Assembly (NCBI GenBank): GCA_016946835.1
Contig: JACVTC010000061.1
Coordinates: 665,501 to 729,500 of the forward strand
Source: Neocallimastix lanati (nom. inval.)
Lineage: Eukaryota > Neocallimastigomycota > Neocallimastigomycetes > Neocallimastigales > Neocallimastigaceae
Direction: 5' to 3'
DNA length: 64,000 nt
The notes beneath the pieces are model-generated. The model was not told the DNA's origin. It was given only the letters and a program-made list of their open reading frames with translations, and did no database searches. Position numbers and translations under genes: made by a program. The stretch's first letter is position 1. The number at the start of each line of letters is the position of its first letter. This document shows, piece after piece, positions 36,457-49,791 of the stretch.

Positions 36457-38160
36457 GTTAATTTTAATTTTTAATATTTTATATATAATTTATTTTACTT
36501 CAGTCTTTATTGTATTTTATTTTATATAATTCATTCTATTATACTTCAACCTTTATAAAAAGAATAATATTGAATACATTGTTATTAACATAAATTTTAT
36601 TTATTTCTATTGTGTTTACCGCTTTGAAGTTTGATTCCTTAACAGATTAAGAGTCTCAAACAAAAGACACTAAATTTATTATAATATTAATAATATATAG
36701 GCTTAATTTTTAATTTATTAAATATTTTTTTTTTTTAATATATTAATTACTTTGAATCAAATGGTATTAATGGTATTAATTTCATTCACTCTGTTCCAGG
36801 AAACACCCCTCAACAAAATGAACGTGCTGAAAGTTTGAATTAAACCTTAAATTCTTGTACGTCTACCTTAACTTAATTCTGTTAAACTTTCTTCAAAATT
36901 ATAGGAATCTACCATACTTTATGCTACTTATTTATATGATTTAAATCCTCCTTAAAGCATTAATTATAAAATTATCAATAAAAAAAATTTCAATAAACTA
37001 GTGGATAAATCTCATCTTAAGGTTTTTTTTTTATTTTTTGGATGTAAAATATACTTCTACAATAACCATAAATCTAATAAAGTTTATTAATAATACTAAA
37101 TCTGGTATTTTCTTAGGATATTGATTTTGACTCAATATTTTATATCCAAATGAGTATTTGGATATAAAATATTGGATATTTCTACTAACTTCATTATTAC
37201 AGTACGAGATGTCTATTTTATTGAAGATATGCCTGGTACTATTAATATTACATTCTTTTGTGATGAATATATTGATTCTATTATGAATTTTATGTATTTT
37301 CTAATTGAGGGTAAAAGTTTTAATTCTTATTCTAATAATAACAAGTATTTTCAATTAATTAACTCTTCAAACAATTAAAATAATTATAATATAATAATAA
37401 TAATAATAATGTAAAAATAATAAGTATAGTAATAACAGTAATGGTAATTCTAATATTAATAATAATATTAAGACTAAAAATAAAAATAATACTTTAAAAT
37501 CAAAATCAATCATCTGATAAAGAAAGTGAATATTCAAGCAAATCCGATAATGAATCTTTAAATAAAAGAAAATCCAACTCATTAAACAAGAAAAGATTAT
37601 AGAGTTATACTTCAACAGCCTCAGATGAATAAGTCTTAAATTAAAGGAAAGAAAAAAAAAGTAAAATCTAATAAAAAAAATATAAAATATTAAATATTAA
37701 GATAAATTTACCAATCACTTATCAACAACCAACAAATTCCTCAGAAAAGGAAGAATGAAAAATAGCAAAAAATGACGAATTAACAAATATTAATGATAAT
37801 AAAGTAATGGAGGTCGTTGATTACATCTCAAAAGACGCAAATGTAATTGGAACAAAATGGGTTTTTATCAAAAAGGAAAATGGCATGAAAAAGGCAAAAT
37901 TAGTAGTTTTTGGATGCCAGCAAATACCTAATGAAGATTTTATGTAAACATATTCACCAACAAATTCAAAACTGATAATTTAAAGTTAACTGTTGCTGTT
38001 GCTTCTAAAAATGATTGGACGTTGAAGCAATTAAATATTAAAGCACCCTTTTTAAATGCCAATTTAAACGAAAGAATCTACGCTAAAAAAATTCTTTATG
38101 GAGATAAAAATTATACTAAATAACAATAAATTTTGGTTACTTATGAACTTTTACCTTTTA
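36457..38160 (+). mobile_element. Ty1/copia fossil 2
   Basis: A probable short LTR (TGTTAA at 36457 to TTAACA at 36644) is followed at once by the tRNA-Lys-like primer-binding site (36645-36658). Integrase C-terminal pieces (NTPQQNERAES, about 36805-36840) and a linker with NFIITVRDVYFIEDMPG (about 37180-37240) come next. RT pieces follow (KWVFIKKENGMKKAKLVVFG, about 37855-37915; LTVAVASKNDWTLKQLNIKA, about 37985-38045). Most of gag, protease and the integrase core are absent. The element is broken many times over and is old, clearly more decayed than the element at 1-4.3 kb. Confidence 0.7.
36645..36658 (+). promoter_or_regulatory. copia primer-binding site (tRNA-Lys anticodon arm)
   Basis: GATTAAGAGTCTCA directly follows the TAACA LTR end and is the exact reverse complement of the 14-mer at 4186-4199, where the element reads on the other strand. 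Conservation of this site in two diverged elements supports its identity as primer-binding site. Confidence 0.6.
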
Positions 38161-38171
38161 AGTTTATTTTA

Positions 38172-38203
<32 letters not shown>

Positions 38204-38901
38204 TAAAAATAAATAAAATATGAAACAATGAAAACACACCAATTTTTGTTAACCTTTCTTTTTTTTTTTTTAAATAAACATTTATTTTTATTTATTTATT
38301 CGTTTTCTTGAATTTATAATTATTTATTTAATTAAAAATTCTATACATTTAATAAATTATATATCTCTTTTATATTTTTTTAATTTTTTAAATATTTTTT
38401 TTATATATCTCTTTATAAAATTTTTGTTTCTTTTTTTTTATAAACAGTTTTTTTTTTATATTATTATTATTTTTTTTATGCTTTATTGCTTTAAGAATTT
38501 ATTTTATTTTTTATTTTTTAATAAAATAAAAAATTGAAAATAAAATTCATATTTATATAAATAAATTTATAATTATTAATTATTAAACATAAAACTAATT
38601 AATAATTATTCAATATTATCTATTAATATTTATCAAAAATATATTCTAAATAAGTTATATATATTATTTTATTTCTTAAAATTATTTTAATTTATAATTA
38701 TTAAGAAATGGAAAAAAAATAATGATAAAATAAATTTTTTTTTTTTTTAGGATGGAATATATATGTAAATAAAAATTATATTTTACATATCAAAAGTTTT
38801 ACTTTAAAACTTTTCATCAAACTATAATGTTAAAAAAAAAATCTTTTTTTTTTATCTTATTTTTTTTTTAATCGAAATTTACTATTCTATTTTTAATTCA
38901 T
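38161..38901. other. AT-rich intergenic
   Basis: T-rich homopolymers and the 3' flank of the minus-strand gene that follows. Nothing else is seen. Confidence 0.7.
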
Positions 38902-39627
38902 TTAGAATAAAGCGTAAACTGCAGCAATAACTAAAGCCATAGTGTACTTTAAGGTAGAAGCACCACTAGATTGGGCATTGGCATTAGCGTTAGCATTGGC
39001 ATCAGTACCGTTAACGGAGACTTGAGTACCATTGTTAGCAGCAGCATTAGCATTGGCATCAGTGCTGTTACCAGCATTAGTAGAGTTGTTAGCAGCAGCA
39101 TCACCATTAGCATTTGCGTTGGCATCAGCTGGACCACATTCTTGTAATCCCTTTAAGATTTCTTCATAGGTAGCAATGGAGGATTCCTTGTTCTTGTTTA
39201 ATTTCTTACCTTCAACGAAGAGCTTGTAAGCTTCAATGGAAGCAGAAGTACAAGCCTTAGAGGCACAAGTATCCTTGACCTTATCAGCCTTGTTGTTTCT
39301 GTATAATGGACAAGCCTTACCATCTTCAGTCTTAGCAGTGTATAAGACGTTGTAAGCTTGAGAGAATTTAACATCAGCAATTAACTTGTCCTTAGTTTCA
39401 TCATCTAAATCATTACACTTAGCAAGGGCAGCAATTGGGTCCTTGTATAAGTTTTGACATTTATCAGATTGGTAAATCTTAACAAAGTCATCAACTTTAG
39501 CAGCTTCAGTGTTACCACATTCTTCGAAGTCAGCGAAAGCCTTCTTACAGTCACCAGAAAGGGAAACTGTATCAGCAAGAGCAGCAGAAGCAGCTACTAA
39601 ACCTAAAGCAACGTAAGCAAATTTCAT
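38902..39627 (-). CDS. Secreted 8-Cys GPI-type protein, copy 3
   Basis: The 241-residue paralogue of the 20322 and 22916 genes has a signal peptide (MKFAYVALGLVAASAALA), all eight cysteines in the same spacing, an Asn/Ala-rich stalk with N-glycosylation sequons and a hydrophobic GPI-type tail (LKYTMALVIAAVYALF). Differences are concentrated in the signal peptide, around residues 40-46 and in the stalk. The conserved core (DDFVKIYQSDKCQNLYKDPI) is unchanged. Codon choice is relatively GC-rich, as in copies 1 and 2. Single exon; upstream A/T leader ends ttaaaa before the ATG. Confidence 0.9.
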   Translation of the reverse strand: MKFAYVALGLVAASAALADTVSLSGDCKKAFADFEECGNTEAAKVDDFVKIYQSDKCQNLYKDPIAALAKCNDLDDETKDKLIADVKFSQAYNVLYTAKTEDGKACPLYRNNKADKVKDTCASKACTSASIEAYKLFVEGKKLNKNKESSIATYEEILKGLQECGPADANANANGDAAANNSTNAGNSTDANANAAANNGTQVSVNGTDANANANANAQSSGASTLKYTMALVIAAVYALF

Positions 39628-39918
39628 TTTTAATTTTTTATTAATTAATTTTAAATTTTTTTGTTTCCTTTTTTTTTTTTAATAAAAATTAATATTTTTA
39701 ATTAATATAAGAAAAAAAAAAAAAAGAGAAATTTTTTTCTTTATTTATATAATGAAAAAAAATTTTTTTTTTCTTTTATTCGACATAAAAATTAAAACTT
39801 AAAACATTAATATTTAAGATTTGTTTCAAAGGTGGCAATTAATAACTTTAATATTTTCAATGAAAAACAAATAAAAAATATATATATATATATAATAAAA
39901 AATTAAAAAAGATAATGA

Positions 39919-39955
<37 letters not shown>

Positions 39956-40241
39956 TATAAAAGATAATTAATGAAAAAAATTAGTTTTATTATTATTATT
40001 ATTATTAATTATTATTATTATTAATTATTAATTATTAATTATTAATTATATATGAATAAATAAATAAAGAGTCTGATTGATAAATAACAATATAAATATT
40101 AAATAATAATAATAAAAAAAAAAAAAAAAAAAAAAAAAAACTGAATAAATATCAAAAAGCAGAAGAAAAATATTAATAAAAATAACATTATTTGAACCAA
40201 TGAAAGAATGGTGATGTATCATTCTATTTAATAAATTAATT

Positions 40242-40275
<34 letters not shown>

Positions 40276-43200
40276 ATCTTTTTTTTTTTTTTTTTTTTTT
40301 TTTTTTGTTATTAATTAGAATTTTTCTCTTTTCTATTGATTTAACCTTATTTATATAATTGTTTTTAGTTACAGATTAAATTGAAATAAACAATATTTAT
40401 CTATTAAATTGAATTATTTATTTGTAAATAATAATAAATATATAATAAATCAATAATAAAAGAATAAAACCGAGTTTTATTAATAAATAATTAAATACTA
40501 AATTTTAAATTATAAATAATAAATAATTCATAACAATTCATTATATTAAAGATTTAATAATAATTTATATGATTTTATTACATTTATTACATATCTCGTT
40601 TTAATATAGAATAATAATAAATAATAAAGTAATTAAATAAATAATTTTTGGAAAAAAAAAAAAAAAGAATTTTTGATTTTATTATTCATTAAAATTATTT
40701 AATTATTTATTTAAGTATTATTAAGTATTATATTTTTATTACTATTTTTTTATATATATATATATAAATAATATAAAATTTTATTTTAATTTTATTATTT
40801 AATTTTATTTTTTAATTTTATTATTTAATTTTATTATTTAATTTTATTTTTTAATTTTATTTTTTTAAATTTTTAAATTTTTATATATGTATGACTATTT
40901 TATATGGTTTAAAGTTTGAGTTTTATATCTCTATATATTTAATATAATTTTAATTTTTATATTTTTTTTTATTTTATTTTATTTTATTTTATTTTTGATT
41001 TTATTGTAACAAAACATAAAACTTTAGTATTAATTAAAATTTTTTATTTTTTTTTTTTTAAAAGGAAAAAGGAAATGAGGAAGTTTCCACTCTTATATAT
41101 TATTAATAATAATTTTATATTATTATATTTAACTTTTTTCTTTATAAAATAAAAAAAATCCACTTTTCAAGCAAATAAAAAAAAAATATTATAAAAAAAA
41201 ATTAAAAAAAAAAAAAAAGAAATATTTTTGTGTTACATTAAAAGGTATGAGATTTTAAAATATAAATTATAAAGCTTATATTAACTTTTCTGTTGGTTAA
41301 TATAAATTAAATAGTAATTAAAAACCATAGAATTTCCTAACTTTATATTTTTAAAAAAAAAAAAGGTTTTTAATATAAAATATCATATGATAATCATTAT
41401 AAACGTAAATTAATGTTAAATTTAATAAATATATGTTAACTATTTATTTATGATTTATTAATTATTATTTAGATTATTTTTTGTTAAGATATTTATTTTT
41501 AGATGCATTGGTATAATGAACAATCCATAAGTTTACTCTTTTAATAAATAATTCATATATTTTATTAATACTTTTATACAATAGAAAGATTATAATATAT
41601 ATATATTTTTATGTTTTTTTTAAAAAAAAATATTTCTTCTATGATATATATTAATAAAAGTAAATTATGATTAAATATAATTTATAATAATAATACTATT
41701 ATTATTATTTATTTATTTATTTATAATATAATAAAAGACCAGAAAGTTTAAAGGGTTTTATATAAATTTTTATATATACTCTAAATATAATTAGATTATT
41801 AAGTGGTAACACATAATAAATTATATTTTTTTTTTTTTTTTTAAATTTTCTTATAAATAAATTTTTTAAAGTTTATTTAAAAATAATATACATTCTAAAA
41901 AGAAATTTTTAAAAATATTAATAATATTAAAAAAAAAATAGTATAAGTTAATAATAAATAGCTATAAAAATAATTCAATATTATTAATTCAATATTATTA
42001 ATTCAATAATAATATTACTATTATAATTAGTATAATAGTAATAATAATATAAATATAATTTTTTATTTTATTAAATTATATATTTTGAATAAAATTAATT
42101 AAAAATTTTCTTATAAATTGAAATACAATATTTTCTTAGATTTGATTCAATAAAACTGTTTAAATTAACATTTTTTTATAAAAGAAATTCCAAATAATAA
42201 TTTATTTACTTATTGTCTAATTGATTCATTTAATTACTTAAAAGAGTGACATAAAAATAATAAATAATAAATAATTGAATAATATTAATATTAATAAATA
42301 ATAAATAATAAATAATTGAATAATTAAATAATAAATAATAATAATATTAATAAATAATATATAATAATAATAAAATATTCAATAAATATAAATTATCACA
42401 AATATATTAAATTAAAGAAGATGAAAAAGTTTAATAAATATAAAATAAATTAAATCATAGAGTATTGGTAACAACATTATTAATTAATTAAAACTATATC
42501 ACTTCTTTTTAATTTAAAAAAATTAAGATAAAAATAAAAATATATATATTTATTTTAAAATTATTATTATTATTTAAAATAAATTATTAATTTATTTTAT
42601 TATGTTATATTAAATTTTATTCTTCTTATTTCTACTATTTATTTTATTTTATTTAATCTGTATATATTTTTTTTATTATTAGTATTATTATTTTTAGTGT
42701 TTTTAGAATTATTTTATATTTTCTTTTATTTTATATATTCTATACTCTATATATCTCTATATATATATTTGTTCTAAATAATCAAATAAAATACATATAA
42801 AACTTAATAATATTACAATAGTTAAGTATCATTAATTGAATTAATATTATTATCATCATAATTTTAATTAATTAAAGAAAAGAAATTTTTAAAAAAAATT
42901 GTTTTTTATTAAAGATTTTATCATATATCAAATATCAAATATAGAAATATAAAATATAGAAATATAAAATATAGAAATATATATATTAGCAATCAAAAAT
43001 TAAGTTACTGGAACAAAAAAAAGATTAAACTATTGGATAAAAAGATGATAATCCATGTAACCAATAACTTATAAACTGTCTCTCTAAAATCACATTTAAT
43101 TTTTTTTAATTATTTTTTTTTTTTTTTTTACTTTTATATAAAGTATGGATTTATATAATAATGTTATAATATATATTTTATAATAATAATGTTGAGACAT

Positions 43201-44100
43201 GAAACATTCATATAACTATATTCAATAAACCATTTCACTTATTAATTAATTATTTACTTTTAAAAATATTTCTTTGAAATTGAGATTTAGATCTCTACTT
43301 TTAATAATATCTTTATTTAATAAGGTTCTCTTTTATAACTAATTGTATAATACAATTATATAAATATTATTTATTTATTACATTTAATATAACTATATTT
43401 GGTTGTTTATGTAAATATATGATGTACGTCACATATGCGCCACAATACATTTACATAACAATACATATTTAATTATTTAATACATTAATAATATTATATT
43501 CTAAGTTATTATATAACTAACTATAATATAGTATCACAATATTAAACTTTATTTCTAACATTTACTAATTAATTATTTTAATTATTTATTATTCAATTAA
43601 TTATTTTTTATTAATAGTTAAAGTATTAGTTATTTTATATCATTTAATATATAAAAAGGTTTATGTTACATAATTAATTTTGATTTTTAAAATAAAATAA
43701 AATTTTATTTTATATTATTTTATTTTATATTAATTTTTAAAACTTTTAAAGTGTTTTAATACTCTTTTTTTAATACTCTCCATTTATATCTAATTAATTA
43801 AAGCATAATTAATATTTATATATTGTAATAGAATATAATATATTTATATTTTAATATTAAAATTGTGTGTGATGTGACATTTGAAAACCTAAAAAAAAAA
43901 ATTATGAATATTTAAATAAATTAAATATATGAAGCCATTCTATTGGATATTATTGAATTATGAATAATATAATAAATAAATAAATAAATAAATAAATAAT
44001 AAATATAAATAATAATTAATAATTTTATTCCTATTTTATTCTATTTTAAAATTAATATATTATAAAATATAACTTATATTTTAAAATTTCATTATATTAG
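39628..44100. other. AT-rich intergenic, 4.5 kb
   Basis: Low-complexity sequence: TA repeats (39880-39950), A/T runs (40113-40140, 40279-40306), (TTTTA)n near 40970-41000 and ATT/AAT patches. A short LTR-like end (attaaactttatttctaaca, 43541-43560), preceded by gatgtacgtcacatatgcgcc, matches sequence near 52.2-53.07 kb. No gene is supported. Confidence 0.6.
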
Positions 44101-44645
44101 TTTCTACTTTCCAATCAAAAAAAAGGGGATTTTCTATTTTTCTGGTGGTTTTATGAACTGCATAAGTAATGTCTGGTCTCGTACATATATACAAAATTAT
44201 TAAATATCTAATAATATTCTTATAAATAATTTTATTAAATAGACCTTTATTTTCAGATATTAGATTTTTTTTTCCCGTTCATAGCGTATTATTTCTTTTT
44301 GTATATTTAACGTCAAATATTTCTAATAATCTTTCAATAAATCTTTTTGGGAAATAATAAATTTATTTTTAAAATTTTTAATTATTATTTCAAAGATTCA
44401 TTTGAATGGTTTGCATTTAGAAATTTTAAATTTTCTTTTAAATTTATTTATGGAAAAAAAGTTCATTGCAATAACCCGTTAATAATCATATCATCTACAT
44501 ATATTTCTATAATAGCCATTAAATTTCCTTTCTTTATTTTGAATATACATTTTTCTGAATAAGCTGCATAAATCCATTGTTGATAAGAAAATTTGTAATT
44601 TTTTATATTTCATTAGAGCCCGGATTGTTTAAGACCATATAATAT
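44100..44645 (-). mobile_element. Ty1/copia fossil 3 (RT fragment)
   Basis: The minus strand gives RT pieces in copia order, ending in TRPDITYAVHKT (about 44155-44195). Before that come the region around the copia I.VDD box and a GFMQ-type segment. Upstream, Tyr-Met-Val-Leu-Asn-Asn-Pro-Gly recalls YGLKQSGR. It is broken in many places and has no LTRs attached. Old. Confidence 0.5.
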
Positions 44646-44649
44646 AGGA

Positions 44650-45276
44650 GAATTTTTTTTTTTTTTACTTTTCTATGAAGTGTCGAAGGTTTTCCTTAAG
44701 TATCTGAATTTCTACAACAGAGCTCACCTTCTCCATTAAACCATTGGTTTGATGGTGAAAGGGAGAAGCAAGTTTCATAGTAATATTAAGTGATTTAACG
44801 ATGACAGCCCAAAATTTTGATGTAAATTGAGTTACTCGGTCAGAATTGATAATAGAAGGTAATCCATGAAACGAAAGAAGGATCGACGATTAGGTGGAAC
44901 ATAAATTTTACCTTTAAAAGAAAGGAATATTATTTACTAAGAGAAAAAAAATTTCTTTTTGTTTTTATTTATTTAGGGGAGCCCTTGGAAGATTCAGAGT
45001 CAAATTGGGAGCATATGACATAGTAGAAATTATCTTCTTATTTATTCGTGGTAAATATGATTGGTAAGAGAGGAAGCATAAGTAGTGAAGGTATAAAAAT
45101 TCTCAGGATGTAAAACACCAAAAATAAATTTAAGCGGAGGTAGAATCTCTATGGGATGGGTAGTCTGGTCTACGAGGTTTACCATTAGAGGATCAGACAC
45201 GATAGACAATTTTTGAAATTAGATTTCTAAAAGGAAAAAAAGTGACCAATGGACAAGTCTTTGAGTCATTTTCTCT

Positions 45277-45310
<34 letters not shown>

Positions 45311-45745
45311 TAAAGAAGGTTACTATGGTCATAGAAAATGGAGAACGGTCAGTTGGTTAGGCGATCTTGAGAAAAACAAAACTGGATGGATTTTGTTATC
45401 TTTTGGGGAAATATGGGAAAGTACGGCATCAATGGCAAAGTTGTCATTGTTAGTTTCGAGTATGAAAGGAAGATTTCTATTTGGATAAGCAAGAATTAGA
45501 ACAGATGAAAACTTTGATTGAATTAGTTTAAAAAATTTTTTGAGTTTCCGATGACCAACGGAATTTTATATTTTTTTTTTCCTAAGAAGAAGAGAGGTAA
45601 AAGGATGAGCTAGTTTGGCAAACCCAGAGATAAAAAAACAGGCGATAATAGCTAGCAAGTCCCAAGAATGATTGCAACTCTTTATTGTTTGTAGGAACAG
45701 GACATTCCAAAATGGAGGAAACTTTCTTCGGGGTCCATAAATATA
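44650..45745 (-). mobile_element. Ty3/gypsy fossil 1 (RT/RNase H to integrase)
   Basis: On the minus strand, from high to low coordinates: the RT C-terminal motif (LECPVPTNNKELQSFLGLAS, about 45650-45710), an RNase H region, an integrase zinc-region stretch, and an integrase core with TQFTSKFWAVIVKSLNI followed by PFHHQTNGLMEKV (about 44745-44850). RT-RH before IN is the Ty3/gypsy order. Fragmentary with many breaks. Confidence 0.65.
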
Positions 45746-46799
45746 AAGAAATTATAATTAAATTACTAATTAAATTTCCTAGCCTTTGTTATTTGAACCC
45801 ATTATTAATAATATTCCTTCCAATTTAACCTCATAAATAAATTATTAAAGATATTCTTTGAGTTAGCAAATTAATAATAATTATACATTTTAATATTTAA
45901 AAATTATGAAATAAATAGAATGATTAATTGTTAAATTACAAAAATATTAAATATTTAAAATCATTTAAAATAATAATTAATTAAACTAAAATAATAAATA
46001 TATAAATATTTATTGTACATTTATTTGTTTGTTTAATTGTTTATTATTAATAGTTAATATTATTTATGAGTAGAGTTTAATTACCAAAATTAATATAAAT
46101 AGAAATGAAAATTAATAGTTTTCTAATAATCCATATATAATTATAATTTTAAAAATTATTAGTAATAATCCATATAAAATTAGATAATAACTTTAAATAT
46201 TGTTACTAGTAATTTATATAAAATTAAATAGAAGTTTAATAAATAAAGGTTTACTAATTTTTACTTGAAAAAATATTATTAATATCAATAGAAATATTAT
46301 TATTATCAGTAAAAAATTAGTAATAATAAATAAGAATTGTTTATATTAATTATATAATTATAAAATAATTACTAATTAAATAATATGATTTATTAATAAT
46401 ATTTCTTTTTAAGTTAAGAGCATTAAAAACTCCCTAAAATAATAGTCCTTCCAAAATACTCCCCAAAATTTAAAATACATTATTAATTAAAAGAAATTTT
46501 ATACACCCTTTAAAATATTAATTTTTTTATTATTATTATTAATATTAATAAAAGGTAATTATAAGTAATTATCTATTGAAAATTGATAAAAAGACTAGGA
46601 TATTAATAATAAAAATAAAATATTATAAATATTATTAATAATAGAATAATTAGTTCATTTTAGACTCACAATGCATAAAATTATTTTAAAAGATATTAAT
46701 AATTACTAATAAATTTTGGAAATTATAATTTTTAGAATATAATAAAGTTAAATTAGAATAAAAAAAAAAAAATAAAATTTATTTTTTCTGGTTAAGTTA
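45746..46799. other. AT-rich intergenic
   Basis: Low-complexity. The phrase aatagtccttccaaaat at 46451 recurs at 50239 and may mark a shared repeat end; related ttttggaagg sequence is at 60254. No gene is seen. Confidence 0.5.
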
Positions 46800-48250
46800 T
46801 TTTTAGGTAAACTTAACTAAAATAATAATTTCTATTCAGTTCTTATCAAGATATCCCCACTGAGACTCAAGCTACACAGAAGCAGAGTTAAACTTTACTA
46901 TATATTCTTCAAATGAACATTACAATTCATTTGGATTCCGAACTTCAAATAAGCAAGAGTTATTGTGTTGAATTACTTCTTGATTACTTGTAGAGGTCGT
47001 ACAAAGGAAGATTCAAGCATGGTTCGATAAAAGTTCCTTGTTACAAGTAAGGAACTTTCATCAAACCCTAACTCCTCTTTGTTATGTTCAAGGCATTTAT
47101 ACCAATCCCACCTAATAATTTTTTTTTTTGGTAACAAAAATGATTCATCTGTAGTAGTTTTTCTTTCAATAAACTACGAGAGGTTTATGATCAGATACAA
47201 AAGGAAAATCAAAAACAAAATAAGCACTTAATATTTTATCTTGCATTCTTGAGTTGACTAACGCATGATCAATATCTGATGAATATCTATCTCTAGTAAA
47301 TGAAATTGGTGAACCATTAATCGGAAGAATAAAAACCAGTTATCAAGGTTACTGTTGGTTAATTTATCTTGTAAATAAGTGGTGCTCATGTTAAAGTCTC
47401 CAAGAAGAATAGATGGATGATTAATGGGATTCTGAAACCATGTGAAAACTTCAGAGAATGTATATCGGACTTGTAATGATATTTCTTAGACATTAGCCAC
47501 AGAACACTTAAAGTAATTCCATAGAAAATATGTTTATTAAAGAAACAAGATGAGTATAGGAATTATCTTCAAGTACTGCTTGATATGAGATATGATATCC
47601 AAGATATATAAACCTTTACAACCTGACGTATATGGAATCCATTCTTTTTTTTTTTTGGAAATATTTGTAGTTGGGAAGTGTTACTTTTCATGGATTTCTA
47701 GCATCATTGGTACCATTACCTGTTTCCTGAAAACATCGGAATAATGGTTTAAAAATCCTGTTGGAGTACTCAATACGATCTCTTTTTACAAAATTCCATC
47801 CATTGGTATTCGAACTAAAACAAAAAGAAAACCTTCCTATGTTAGAATGTGAAATATGACTTTAAGAATTAAAAGAATTAATATTTGGTATATTGGGAGC
47901 ATTGAGTTCATGATTGCCATTTATAACATATTATACTAGCTTAGTTGAATTGAGATTTACTGAGCTTGTATTATCCAATGTGTAATTAGATACTAAATTT
48001 TGTTTTAAATGCTGAAAAAGAAACCTTATGATTCTATTTGAAACATCTACAATATTAAATTCCAACTCCTGATATTGATTTTTCAAATACTTTTTCAAAT
48101 TCTTTTCAATGATAAGATATTATTCTTGAATTTTTTGCATCTAGAAGGAATATTTTTTAAACTCCTTCATTTTAGCATCATGAGAAAAAGATAAAGTATT
48201 ATATTTATTCTTTTTATACTTTATAAAATAGTTTTTTTTATACTTTATAA
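46800..48250 (-). mobile_element. LINE copy C (endonuclease part)
   Basis: Minus strand, from high to low coordinates: an N-terminal segment (DAKMKEF..., FNIVDVSNRIIRFLF) matching LINE copy A, then an APE-type endonuclease. The endonuclease shows NTNGWNFVKRDRIEYSNRIF near its start, ILLGDFNMS in the middle and SDIDHALVNSRMQ...SDHKPLV near its end. The linker RWDWYKCLEHNKEELG follows. Frameshifts and stops are scattered, and the RT part is missing. The catalytic-type GDFN and SDH motifs are still readable. Confidence 0.7.
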
Positions 48251-48955
48251 TAATAAAAATTTAATAATAAATTTTAAACACATTTTATTTATTTTTTTTT
48301 TTTTTTTGTTTTATTACAATAAAAATTTAATAATAAATTTTAAATACATTTTTATTTTTTTTTTTTTTTTTTTTTTTTTTTAAGTTCACTTTTTAAATGA
48401 TTTGAGTTTTTATATATACTTTTAAATATTTTTTTTTTTTAAAATTAAAAGTTTTCTAAACATAAATCAATATTTTCTAATACTAAATTTTTATATTTTT
48501 AAAATAAATTTATACTATTAATATAATTATAATTTTATTTATTATAAATATTAATAGTATGTTACTAAATTACAACATTTTATTACTAGTTTAATTATAA
48601 TATATAAGAATAAAAGTTACAAGAAAAGTATTTATGTATTTTAGTAAAAATTAGTAATTGAAAATATTCGGAAGAATATTTAAACTGTTAATTTAATATT
48701 TACCTTTTGATTAAATTTTACAAAAATTTTTTATAATATATAATATTAAATATCAAAAATTATATTATTATACTATATTTTTATTAAATTTTTTTTTAAT
48801 ATAATTGCACTTATCAATGTATTATTTTATTTTCCATTACAATAATTATCTAAATCGCATAATTAACAACTAAACCCCATATTAGTAATACAACTTTAGC
48901 AACTACACATTAATAATGAACAAGGAAATAAAAATAAGTCTACTCAGGAGAAAAA
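48251..48955. other. AT-rich intergenic
   Basis: A/T runs, with a duplicated patch (ataataaaaatttaataataaatttta) at about 48248 and 48314. No gene is seen. Confidence 0.6.
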
Positions 48956-48959
48956 AAAA

Positions 48960-49760
48960 CAACTAAAGATTCTACTGTCTGTAATCTTAGAGATTATTCA
49001 GTTATTACAATTTACATGGATAGTTCAAGTCTTCATACTCTTGATTCGGACCACCTTTCCAATATTTCACCTCTTCAGTACATACATTACCCTGTTTTTA
49101 GAAAATCTTTAGATAAGGACTTTGGAGAGGGCCTTTTTAAAAATCCTAGAGTATATACCACAAAACAACAAATATATAAGTTATACAAAACTAATCTGAT
49201 ATTTTTAAGAAAGAAATTTCTAAACTTATAAATAAAAAGCTTATTATTCCATCTAACTCTCCATTGTCTAGCCCGATAGTTCTCGTTCCGAAATATAATG
49301 GGAAATGGCACCTTTGCCTCGATTATTGGAAAATCAATCAGACAACTATTAAAAATTGGCTATTCTCTTCCTCTAATCAAAGAAATTTCCCAATAGTCTT
49401 ATCGGAGCCTCAATTTTTCCAACCTTAGATCTTTTCAGTGAACATCACCAGATACCAATAGATCCTAATTGTGCGCCGGTAACAAATTTTGCTACTCTTG
49501 TTGGTAATTATAGTTTCAAGGTTATGACATTTGGCATAGCCAATACTCTTGCTTCTTTTTAGAGGGAGATGAATAGGATTCTTTTTCCGCTTCTCGGTCA
49601 GTAGGTATATATATTTTTTGATGATATTTTGATCTTCTCAAAATCCGAAGAAGAACATGTTAATATTACAGGGAATAATGATCAGGATTTGGCCTTTCTT
49701 TCAAAAAGGAGAAGAAAATGATATTGAGCTAGCATTGCATTTCATTAATTGAAGTATTTC
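48960..49760 (+). mobile_element. Ty3/gypsy fossil 2 (RT fragment)
   Basis: The plus strand shows gypsy RT landmarks: LINKKLIIPSNSPLSSPIVL, then GKWHLCLDYWKIN (about 49300-49340). The region around the substrate-loop motif and a YFDDI-type catalytic area (about 49600-49630) follow. It is broken in several places with no LTR or integrase attached. Opposite orientation to gypsy fossil 1, so not the same insertion in its present state. Confidence 0.65.

Positions 49761-49791
<31 letters not shown>

Noticed and set aside
36457-36644. Firm boundaries for the LTR of copia fossil 2
   Set aside because: The 3' end at TAACA next to the primer site is convincing, but several TGTTA starts are possible, so the left boundary is only a candidate.
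45249-45488. Plus-strand frame of 79 codons over the gypsy region
   Set aside because: The minus strand carries the RT/RNase H-integrase similarity; the plus frame is its shadow through a poly-T run.
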